Positions 42,650 through 49,738 of a stretch of DNA of 64,000 nt are shown one piece after another. Under the pieces are notes generated by a model. That model was not told the origin of the DNA. It made no database searches and saw only the letters and a list, made by a program, of their open reading frames with translations. The position numbers and the translations under genes are program-made. Source of the stretch: Clostridiaceae bacterium BRH_c20a (lineage in GTDB: Bacteria; Bacillota; Peptococcia; Peptococcales; BICA1-8); NCBI GenBank assembly GCA_000961765.1, contig LADT01000005.1:1-64000 (forward strand), given 5' to 3'. Position 1 is the stretch's first letter. Each line of letters begins with the position of its first letter.

Positions 42650-43288
42650 TCAAGCTTCCTCCTTCCCCCTATAGCATCTTTCTAAAATACCTTCAGCCCT
42701 TTTAACATTAAAAATTCCACAGGTACAAGGTCTTGCTAAGTCTTGTGCAGCTTCCTTAGTGGTCATGATACCCTTTTCTACCCGTTTCATTATGTACTGT
42801 ACATGGTCTTTGCAAACCATACTATGTCCACACATTGTTACAATTTCTAATATGTCTTCGTCGGGCAACAATTCCTTTTTACCAAAATAGCCTAGGGAAA
42901 GGTTAACAGTATGAGGCTTAAGCTCAACATCCTGCATTACTTCAAATACATCATCCATATCCCCGGTTACAGTTACTGATATCCCCAAATCTGCTTCCTT
43001 CAGCTTATTTAATACAGCACCCAGACTATCTTTACTGGAAAAAACCGAATCCATATAGGCCTTATCAGTTGCATTTTCAATGATTTCTTCTATTTTTTTA
43101 CCAGTATAAATACCACCTTGGTTGTCATCACCAATATTATCCGGGTTTTCCGAGTACATTATCTTAAAAACTTCAACTAGTTTTTCTCTGGCATTTATAC
43201 TGTTGAATCCCTGTGCAGCCATGGACAATAGGACATAATCATCAGCCTTTTCATTATTTTTTCTATAGCGATGTAACGTATGTGTCAT
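42650..43288 (-). CDS. Unrecognised CGH/CxCG protein, copy 2 (protein A')
   Basis: 212 residues, paralogue of 35973-36599 with the same invariant MCGHSMV and RPCTCGIFNVKRA. It starts MTHTLHRYR, with GGGGGG 7 nt upstream. It lies between the U32-like gene and its B' partner. Whether A/B and A'/B' act on sequential intermediates or form one heterotetramer cannot be told. Confidence 0.85.
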   Translation of the reverse strand: MTHTLHRYRKNNEKADDYVLLSMAAQGFNSINAREKLVEVFKIMYSENPDNIGDDNQGGIYTGKKIEEIIENATDKAYMDSVFSSKDSLGAVLNKLKEADLGISVTVTGDMDDVFEVMQDVELKPHTVNLSLGYFGKKELLPDEDILEIVTMCGHSMVCKDHVQYIMKRVEKGIMTTKEAAQDLARPCTCGIFNVKRAEGILERCYRGKEEA

Positions 43289-43302
43289 TATCTAACCCCC
43301 CC

Positions 43303-44235
43303 TTATGGTTGCGGTATTGCTAAGTCGATGCCCCCAACAGGTGAGCATTTTATTTCCGGATTTTCTTTCTGGACCAGCTCCATAATTACACTTGCATTAC
43401 GCACCCTTTCCTTAATCTGATTTGCATGATATTCTTTTGAATTCCACGGCGCATAAATTTCATCTTCAGAAAAGCCTGGCTCAATCTTAAAGTAACAGGG
43501 TGAACAGATTCTAGCAATTTCTTCTGCTTCATAAAACCTGGCAAATCCACCCATGGCATTAACAATAGACATATATATATCAAGGGGTAATTTTACTGCA
43601 CTTCGTATTCCCGAGAGCATTGGTAATGTTAAGTCTGCTAGAGGATTAAAGCTATTGGCTCCTAGACTTTCAATAACCTTTGCACCTGCAGGATTAGCAT
43701 GTCCTGCAAAAACTGACACTTTAAATATTACATCTTTTGGAATTACCCCTTTATCCCTCAGATTATTCACAAGCCACATCAAACCTTCATCAGCTACTAA
43801 GAAACCCCTAATACCAGCATCTAGACACCTTTCAAGATCTTTAAGCCAATGCCGAATAGAATCAAATCCCCTAAGTCGCATACCTGATACTATCCCTTCA
43901 CGGGTAGCGATCTGCCTGCCAGTATCCCATGCTCTTCTGGGTCCTAGTGTCATAATAACTTCTATTTTAGCTTCATTAGCCAGCTTGGAAAACTGCCGCA
44001 ACTCTTCCTTTGTTAAAAAAGTAGCACCACCTACAGTTGCAATAATCCGGTGCACCGGAACCTCAAGCTTTTGTGATTCCTCCAATAATGTTTCTAGAGC
44101 AGATAATCTTTCTACACCTGCAATTTCAATACGGTAATGTCCCCCATCAGAAAATCGCAAAGGTGAGGATGGCAATTCATAATTATCCCGTAGAGGTAAT
44201 CCTAATTCTTCTAACGCCTTTTCTAAACCTTGCAT
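43303..44235 (-). CDS. TIM-barrel protein, tentatively peptidase U32-like
   Basis: 310 residues from the ATG at 44235 (GGAGTGA upstream). Alternating beta/alpha units run from YRIEIAGVERLSALETLLEE through VHRIIATVGGATFLTKEELR, GLMWLVNNLRDKG, IFKVSVFAGHANPAGAKVIE, SFNPLADLTLPMLSGIR to PCYFKIEPGF. Repeated Gly/His/Asp at strand ends (AGHANPAG) suggests an active barrel. I recall similar proteins being labelled U32 peptidase, but the classical U32 signature is not visible, so proteolysis is doubtful. It is the second gene of the sigma54 operon, 19 bp after the ureohydrolase. Confidence 0.7.
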   Translation of the reverse strand: MQGLEKALEELGLPLRDNYELPSSPLRFSDGGHYRIEIAGVERLSALETLLEESQKLEVPVHRIIATVGGATFLTKEELRQFSKLANEAKIEVIMTLGPRRAWDTGRQIATREGIVSGMRLRGFDSIRHWLKDLERCLDAGIRGFLVADEGLMWLVNNLRDKGVIPKDVIFKVSVFAGHANPAGAKVIESLGANSFNPLADLTLPMLSGIRSAVKLPLDIYMSIVNAMGGFARFYEAEEIARICSPCYFKIEPGFSEDEIYAPWNSKEYHANQIKERVRNASVIMELVQKENPEIKCSPVGGIDLAIPQP

Positions 44236-44254
44236 TAAAATCACTCCATTTCTT

Positions 44255-45196
44255 TTATTTAATAATAGCTCCCAAAAACTCAATTATTAGCCGTGATGCA
44301 GCCAGTGACGTGATACCAGTAGGGTCAAATAATGGATTGACCTCAACTAAATCAAAACCGACAATTTTTTTTGTGCTAGCTAATCCCTGTAATAATTTTT
44401 TAAGTTCTGTATAAGTAAGACCTTCAGCCTCCGGTGTCCCGGTACCAGGAGCTTCACTAACATTAAGTACATCAATATCAATTGTCACATAACAGTTATT
44501 CTTCATATAATCTAGGGAAGCCAAAACACTCTCTAAGCCTGCTTGTTTAAATTCCCCATAGCTTATGATTTGATTTCCTTGCTCTTTTGCCCAATAGTAA
44601 TCATCCTCAGAGGTACGAAGACCACGAATACCAACTGAAGCTACCTTTTCAACGTGCTCCATTTCCATAGCACGGCGAATAACACTACTGTGTCCGTGCT
44701 TAGCTCCCAATAAGGAGTCACGTAAATCTAGATGGGCATCCAGGTGAACAATATCTAAAGGGCCTTGGTTTTTAAACCCCTCAATACAGGGTATTGAAAT
44801 TGAATGGTCTCCGCCTAGAGCCACTGGAATTGCACCTTTCTTAATAATTTTTTCAACTATCTTAACTGTTTCCTTAAATGTGTATTCCGAGTTTACCGAA
44901 ATAACATCCACATCGCCACAATCCACTAAAACAGCATTTTCCAAAAACCTCTTTTTCAGATCAATATCCCAGTATCCCTTTTTAAGTAGGCTGGACTCAA
45001 AAAAACACAGCCTTGTTGATAAATCTCTAATAGACCTGGGTCCGAAACGTGCACCTGGACGATATCCCGCACTTGCATCAAATGGTACACCAAAGACTGC
45101 TGCATTAGCCTCCCAGACACCGTCTACATCCACAATTGGCACTTTGGCAAATGAAGATATACCAAAAAATGAGGTATTATGCTTTTGTTGCTCCAA
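44255..45196 (-). CDS. Ureohydrolase (agmatinase/guanidinobutyrase family)
   Basis: 313 residues starting at a TTG with GGAGGT 8 nt upstream. Di-manganese ligands are visible: GGDHSIS (His), DAHLDLRDS (Asp-x-His-x3-Asp) and TIDIDVLN (Asp-x-Asp). The third block reads DIDVLNVSEAPGTGTPEAEG; the usual family text is DIDxxDPxxAPGTGTP, so LN replaces the common LD. Role: hydrolysis of a guanidino compound (agmatine, guanidinobutyrate, guanidinopropionate or similar) to urea plus amine. First gene after the sigma54 promoter. With a GabT-like enzyme and AOR downstream, guanidinobutyrate or another guanidino acid is a better guess than agmatine. Confidence 0.9.
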   Translation of the reverse strand: MEQQKHNTSFFGISSFAKVPIVDVDGVWEANAAVFGVPFDASAGYRPGARFGPRSIRDLSTRLCFFESSLLKKGYWDIDLKKRFLENAVLVDCGDVDVISVNSEYTFKETVKIVEKIIKKGAIPVALGGDHSISIPCIEGFKNQGPLDIVHLDAHLDLRDSLLGAKHGHSSVIRRAMEMEHVEKVASVGIRGLRTSEDDYYWAKEQGNQIISYGEFKQAGLESVLASLDYMKNNCYVTIDIDVLNVSEAPGTGTPEAEGLTYTELKKLLQGLASTKKIVGFDLVEVNPLFDPTGITSLAASRLIIEFLGAIIK

Positions 45197-45233
45197 TATA
45201 TTACACCTCCAATGTTATATGCTTTTTATAGTT

Positions 45234-45248
45234 GCAATTTCCATGCCA
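45234..45248 (-). promoter_or_regulatory. Sigma54 (-24/-12) promoter of the catabolic island
   Basis: Minus strand TGGCATGGAAATTGC: -24 element TGGCATG and -12 element TTGC with the fixed 4-nt separation, matching the consensus TGGCAYR-N4-TTGCW. It ends 38 nt upstream of the ureohydrolase TTG and follows a sigma54 activator gene. Confidence 0.85.
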
Positions 45249-45278
45249 TCGATAAAATCAATAGAACTGGTATAAAGC

Positions 45279-45383
45279 AAAGATTGGCATTCGCAAAATG
45301 CAAATGCCAATCTTTAAAACTGGTTATATTTAGTATATTAAAACTATTCGCAAAATTAGAATTATTATTCTCAAATTGCAAAT
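45279..45383. promoter_or_regulatory. Putative upstream activator sites of the sigma54 operon
   Basis: Three related 17-bp sites: ATTCGCAAAATGCAAAT (45289-45305), ATTCGCAAAATTAGAAT (45346-45362) and ATTCTCAAATTGCAAAT (45367-45383). The pattern ATTYGCA-N3-TGCRAAT is palindromic. Sites 2 and 3 are 21 bp apart, two helical turns. Site 1 is the centre of a 37-bp palindrome (45279-45315, arms AAAGATTGGCATTCGCA and TGCAAATGCCAATCTTT), which might also terminate the regulator transcript. Confidence 0.65.
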
Positions 45384-45440
45384 GTTTTTATGCTAACGGT
45401 CTTATAAATGCTTTGGATAAAAAACCCTTATACCCATCTT

Positions 45441-47249
45441 TCAATTATCTTTGTATAGGATTGCTTTAGCATTTTTTCTTTTTTGTTTTAATTTTCTATA
45501 AAGTGTTGATAAATCTATACCTAATGCAGCAGCAGCATTTTTTTTACCTGCTAAGGAATCACCGTAAATTTTTAAAGCTTTTTCAATCATTGTTTCTTCT
45601 ATTTGGGCTAAAGGTAATATTTTACTATTTAACAATATGCCTGTCTCCACATTTTTCGAGTAATTAAGGATACGGTGCGGCAGGCTAGAGGCTTCTATTT
45701 TGACCTTAGTCTCCATGTTTATTGCATACTCTACTGCATTTTCTAATTCCCTTATATTTCCTGTCCAATTATACTCTTTTAAAAAATTTACGGCTTGACT
45801 AGTAAATCCTATGATTTGTTCTTTGTTTAAAACAAACTTATACTTATTAAGAAAATGTTCCACCAAAGGTTCAATATCCTCAATTCTTTCCCGCAAAGGG
45901 GGTATGAAAAGGGGAATAACATTTAGTCTAAAAAAGAGATCTTCTCTAAATTCCTTATTTTTAACCATTTCTTCAAGATTCCGGTTAGTTGCAGCAATAA
46001 TACGAACATCGATAGAAACTGGTTTAATCCCCCCCACTCTTTCGACTTCCCTTTCTTGCAAAACCCTTAAAAGCTTTGCTTGTAAATACAGATGCATATC
46101 TCCAATTTCATCAAGAAATATTGTTCCTCCATTGGCTAATTCAAACTTCCCAGGTTTGCCTTTTTTCTTGGCACCAGTAAATGCTCCCTCTTCATAACCG
46201 AATAATTCACTTTCTAAAAGAGCCTCCGGTATTGCAGAACAATTTATTGTAATAAATGGTCCTTCCTTCCTCGTCCCCTCAAAGTGGAGAGCACGGGCTA
46301 TCAGCTCCTTCCCTGTTCCACTTTCGCCTTGAATTAGTACTGTAGAACTGCTTTTAGATAAAACACGAAGCTTATTTTTCAAATGTTTCATAATAGTATT
46401 ACTTGTAATAATTTCATCAAGGGAGTGCTGGCCCTGATAAGAGCTTATTTCATACACAAATTTATTAACATCCCGCATATCCCTAAAACTTATAACAGCC
46501 CCTATAACTTTTCCTTCTTTTTTCATCGTTCTAGCTGAACTCATCACATAAATTGTTTTTCCCGCAATTTCTAAGGGTATTTCTCGATCCGTATATCCAT
46601 TTCCTGAAATCAAGACTTCTTTTATGGGAATATTAGCAATAATGTCCTCAATTTTAGTGGTATCTGATTGGGAATAGTAAACTTCGAATAATTTTGCAGC
46701 AGTTTTATTGTACTGCAAAACTTTTCCATTATTATCTACTGCAATTAACCCTTCATTAACACAATCCAAGATATTCTCTAATTTATTTACCAAAGCAGAT
46801 AATTGTTGAACTAATTCGTGTTCAGCTAATTTACTCTTTACTAAATCAGATATTTTTTCAAGAAAGGTTTGAAGACCTGGGAGATTTCTCAAGAGGGATT
46901 CACGCTGTGATTCACTAAAAGCAGTAAGACCAATTACCCCTAACACCTGATTATTTAGGATAATAGGACAGTTAATATTTGCTTGTTCAGGGCAAGTACC
47001 ACAAAGATGACATGGCTGGCATAAGTCATGATATCCTGGTCTATCATTTACAATTACACACTTCTTTTCCATTGCCTCCTTGATAACATAACCTCTGACC
47101 TTTTGCCCGATTGAGTTATGAACTCCTCCCCCAGTTGTAGCAACCACAACTAAATCATTATCATAGATAATCACTTCGATATCAAGTACAGCAGCTATTG
47201 CATCCGCAATTTTTTGGATATCTTCTCTGCTTTCACTTAGATAAGACAT
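45441..47249 (-). CDS. Sigma54-dependent enhancer-binding activator with Cys-rich sensor
   Basis: 602 residues. The N-terminal sensor (about 1-140) contains CQPCHLCGTCPEQANINCP, five Cys close together that could bind metal or an Fe-S cluster. A PAS domain follows (about 158-270, ILDCVNEGLIAVDNNGKVLQ). The AAA+ domain (about 285-520) has GESGTGKELIARALH, GAFTGA (sigma54 contact) and GGTIFLDEIGDMH. A Fis-type HTH (KKNAAAALGIDLSTLYRKL) ends the protein. GGAGG precedes the ATG. It lies directly upstream of the operon it most probably activates. The signal may be the substrate or the redox state. Confidence 0.95.
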   Translation of the reverse strand: MSYLSESREDIQKIADAIAAVLDIEVIIYDNDLVVVATTGGGVHNSIGQKVRGYVIKEAMEKKCVIVNDRPGYHDLCQPCHLCGTCPEQANINCPIILNNQVLGVIGLTAFSESQRESLLRNLPGLQTFLEKISDLVKSKLAEHELVQQLSALVNKLENILDCVNEGLIAVDNNGKVLQYNKTAAKLFEVYYSQSDTTKIEDIIANIPIKEVLISGNGYTDREIPLEIAGKTIYVMSSARTMKKEGKVIGAVISFRDMRDVNKFVYEISSYQGQHSLDEIITSNTIMKHLKNKLRVLSKSSSTVLIQGESGTGKELIARALHFEGTRKEGPFITINCSAIPEALLESELFGYEEGAFTGAKKKGKPGKFELANGGTIFLDEIGDMHLYLQAKLLRVLQEREVERVGGIKPVSIDVRIIAATNRNLEEMVKNKEFREDLFFRLNVIPLFIPPLRERIEDIEPLVEHFLNKYKFVLNKEQIIGFTSQAVNFLKEYNWTGNIRELENAVEYAINMETKVKIEASSLPHRILNYSKNVETGILLNSKILPLAQIEETMIEKALKIYGDSLAGKKNAAAALGIDLSTLYRKLKQKRKNAKAILYKDN

Positions 47250-47368
47250 ATAATTCCTCCGAGAAAAGAAATTTTATCAAGTATTCTAAACTCTATTTCT
47301 TTTATTTTATAAAAATTCCTCTAAATACCTTCGGGAAATTACCAATTACCTCTTATGTTGTAAAACCC

Positions 47369-47398
47369 TTTACAAATTAACTGAAAATAAAGTAATAT
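47369..47398 (+). promoter_or_regulatory. Probable promoter of the RlpA-like gene
   Basis: -35 TTTACA (47369-47374), 18-nt spacer, -10 TAATAT (47393-47398). Transcription would begin near 47405, only about 16 nt before the proposed start codon. Confidence 0.5.
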
Positions 47399-47420
47399 AG
47401 AACAAAAAGGAGGGATAATT

Positions 47421-48233
47421 ATCAGATTTTTAAGAACAACGTTGTTTATTCTACTTTTTTTAATTCTTTTAGCACCACAAGCTGTATTTGCAAATAATAT
47501 GGATGTAGACAATTTAAATGCAGATACTTTTCGTGTAATAATTGACAAGCAAGTTTTTAGGTTTATGCAGCCCGCTGTCCAAGAGAATCAAGAAGTATAT
47601 TTTCCGATGCGATCATTTTTAAGCATTTTTGGGGCTCAGATTGCTTGGAATCAAAAAGAAAGCAGCACTACGATTTTAGCTGACAACAAAGAATATCTAA
47701 TAGATATGGATCTTACAAACTCATATATTAATCTCCCTGATAGCTTAGTAGTACCAATTAAGATTATTAACTCCCATACATATATACCTATGAGTTTTTT
47801 GAAAGAAACCTTGAATTTTCATTTTTCCTGGGACTCGGAAAGTAACTCCTTATATGCCGTTAGAATACCTGATTCAGCTACAATCTTTAAAAATTTACCC
47901 GAAGCCCCTGAATATGAAGTTGTTGAGACTTTTTCTGGAGTTGCATCTTGGTATGGAGGTAAATTTCACGGAAGAGAAACTACTAGCGGGGAGATATTTG
48001 ATGAAAATGGTTTAACCGCAGCCCATAGGACACTCCCTTTTAATACATACTTACGGGTTACATTTATAGAAACAAATGCAAGTACAATAGTAAAGGTTAA
48101 TGATCGCGGTCCCCATATAGCCGGCAGGATATTGGATTTATCCAAGGGTGCAGCCGAAGAAATCGGACTCAGACCCCATGGATTAGGTGAAGTAAAAGTT
48201 GAGGTATTAAATAATTATGAAGTAGAAGCTTAA
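47421..48233 (+). CDS. RlpA-like double-psi beta-barrel protein with copper-amine-oxidase-like N-domain
   Basis: 270 residues if read from the ATC at 47421. The first standard start codon in frame (TTG, 47442) removes the basic part of the signal peptide (RFLRTT) and lies 28 nt from the only ribosome site (AAAGGAGG, 47406-47413). ATC, or the ATT just before it, is ideally placed 4-7 nt from that site, so a non-AUG start or a point error is likely. Domains: signal peptide, a stalk/CuAO_N1-like domain (about residues 35-140), and the RlpA barrel with GVASWYGGKFHGRETTSGE and VKVNDRGPHIAGRILDLSKGA. The catalytic Asp is in NDRGP. Family role: lytic transglycosylase or glycan binding at septum or spore cortex. 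Confidence 0.85.
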   Translation: MRFLRTTLFILLFLILLAPQAVFANNMDVDNLNADTFRVIIDKQVFRFMQPAVQENQEVYFPMRSFLSIFGAQIAWNQKESSTTILADNKEYLIDMDLTNSYINLPDSLVVPIKIINSHTYIPMSFLKETLNFHFSWDSESNSLYAVRIPDSATIFKNLPEAPEYEVVETFSGVASWYGGKFHGRETTSGEIFDENGLTAAHRTLPFNTYLRVTFIETNASTIVKVNDRGPHIAGRILDLSKGAAEEIGLRPHGLGEVKVEVLNNYEVEA

Positions 48234-48240
48234 CAAGCTA

Positions 48241-48280
48241 AAGAGCTGGCTCTCACTGGAGCCAGCTCTTCTGTTTTCTT
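48241..48280. terminator. Terminator between RlpA-like gene and NCS2 permease
   Basis: A 12-bp stem, AAGAGCTGGCTC / GAGCCAGCTCTT, followed by T-rich sequence on the plus strand. It also serves the convergent permease gene. Confidence 0.8.
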
Positions 48281-48283
48281 TTA

Positions 48284-49603
48284 TCATTCCTCTATTTTAG
48301 GTATCAAAAGATGTTCTAATATAATGCATAAAAGCATCCCTGTTACAAAGCCATTTCCTAAGATATATTGTAAAAATGTAGGCAGCTCTCTAAAAGCTGC
48401 TGCAGGAAGACTCAAAATACCGGTACCTATAATTATAGGTAAACCTATAACAAAAAAATCCCTTCTATCTAACTTCATATTGAGATAATCCTTCAAACCG
48501 AAGCCTAGCATTTGACAAAAGGAAACCAATAGAACAGAATAGCCAACAGGTTTAGGAATCGAGCTAAGGAAAGCACCAATAGGCGGAAATAAACCTAATA
48601 ACATCATAATCCCCGCATAAAGTAAAAAGGGTGCTCTGGCGCCTACCCCAGTTAGAGCTACTAGTCCTGCACTTGCTGAATATGGAACTACTCCAACAAT
48701 TGAACCTGACCCAGCTAAAATATCCGCTAAACCAGTAAAGATAACACCTCTATCATATGAATCCTCTGGCATTTTAATTCCTAAAGTCCTTTCCATAGCA
48801 AGTATGCTAGCTACTAAGTTTGATAAAACTAAGAGTCCCGTAAGAACTGAAATAAAAATTATTCCCACATCAAAAGTGGGTGTCCCCCAAGCAAATAGTC
48901 TTGGTAATTTAAATATAGGTATTTCTATACTTTTGCTATATATATTTGGTGCTATACCTAAAAAAAAGGCTAATAACCAACCTATACTGGCACCTAATAA
49001 TATTGCCAATGTTTTTATTAAGCCCTTCCCTTTTAAATTTAGGAAAATAACAATAATAATAACAACGGTTGAAACAAAAAGGCTAATCAAACTTATTTTA
49101 TCACCTTCAGCACTTATTCCAACCATACCCTTGATAAAAGAGCCCGAAAGCTGTAAAGTAAGTAACACTAGTACTGTACCTGTTACAGCAGGAGTAAAAA
49201 ACCTCAAGAGTTTACCAATGAGACCACTCAAACCTAACACAACTAGAGTAATCCCCGCAACAATGACCCCCAGCTCTAGGTCAGTTCTTAACACGGCTAA
49301 TTCCTTTCCCATACTAGGTGCCATAGCTGCTAAAGATATAAATATCCCCCACCACATTCCTGCAGGTCCCTCTATTATTGGTAATCGATGTCCAAAATAA
49401 ACTTGAAAAATGGAAGCTAATGATGCAAAAACCATGGTCCGTTGTGCAAGCTCACCTATTTCAAGTTGACTTAAACCAAGTGCAGTACCTACAACAACCG
49501 GAACAACTGCAATATTAACTAGGTTAAATGCTATCCATTGCAAAGAATATAAAATTGTCTTGGAAAAAGGGGGTGTTTCATTTGGTTGATATAAAATATT
49601 CAT
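48284..49603 (-). CDS. NCS2-family uracil/xanthine permease
   Basis: 439 residues from the ATG at 49603 (AAAGGA upstream). About twelve to fourteen helices. Conserved segments: PIIEGPAGMWWGIFISLA (family QxxxGxxxP-like helix), GSGSIVGVVPYSASAGLVALTGVGARAP (the glutamate-type signature region reads TGLADILAGSGS) and LPIIIGTGIL. Transports a nucleobase in symport with protons or sodium. The usual motif (Q/E/P)NxGxxxxT is replaced by PYSASAGLVALT, so the substrate may be atypical. Monocistronic. Confidence 0.85.
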   Translation of the reverse strand: MNILYQPNETPPFSKTILYSLQWIAFNLVNIAVVPVVVGTALGLSQLEIGELAQRTMVFASLASIFQVYFGHRLPIIEGPAGMWWGIFISLAAMAPSMGKELAVLRTDLELGVIVAGITLVVLGLSGLIGKLLRFFTPAVTGTVLVLLTLQLSGSFIKGMVGISAEGDKISLISLFVSTVVIIIVIFLNLKGKGLIKTLAILLGASIGWLLAFFLGIAPNIYSKSIEIPIFKLPRLFAWGTPTFDVGIIFISVLTGLLVLSNLVASILAMERTLGIKMPEDSYDRGVIFTGLADILAGSGSIVGVVPYSASAGLVALTGVGARAPFLLYAGIMMLLGLFPPIGAFLSSIPKPVGYSVLLVSFCQMLGFGLKDYLNMKLDRRDFFVIGLPIIIGTGILSLPAAAFRELPTFLQYILGNGFVTGMLLCIILEHLLIPKIEE

Positions 49604-49696
49604 ATTGATCCTTTCCTTACAAAAGATACACACTAATTAAAGCTATTACTATTCTAACTTATATATCTTATTGAAACTAGATACACATAAGCTGAA

Positions 49697-49731
49697 AAAA
49701 ATGAGCAAGGAATTTTTCCTCACCCATTTTA
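49697..49731 (-). terminator. Terminator of the glcEDF-like operon
   Basis: An imperfect stem, AAAATGAGCAAGGAA / TTCCTCACCCATTTT, with TTTTTTT on the minus strand, 8 bp past the stop codon. Confidence 0.7.
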
Positions 49732-49738
49732 GTAGCAT

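Noticed and set aside
45279-45315. 37-bp palindrome as a simple terminator only
   Set aside because: Not excluded, but the T-run on the minus strand is weak, and the core is repeated at two further sites upstream of a sigma54 promoter, so operator use fits better.
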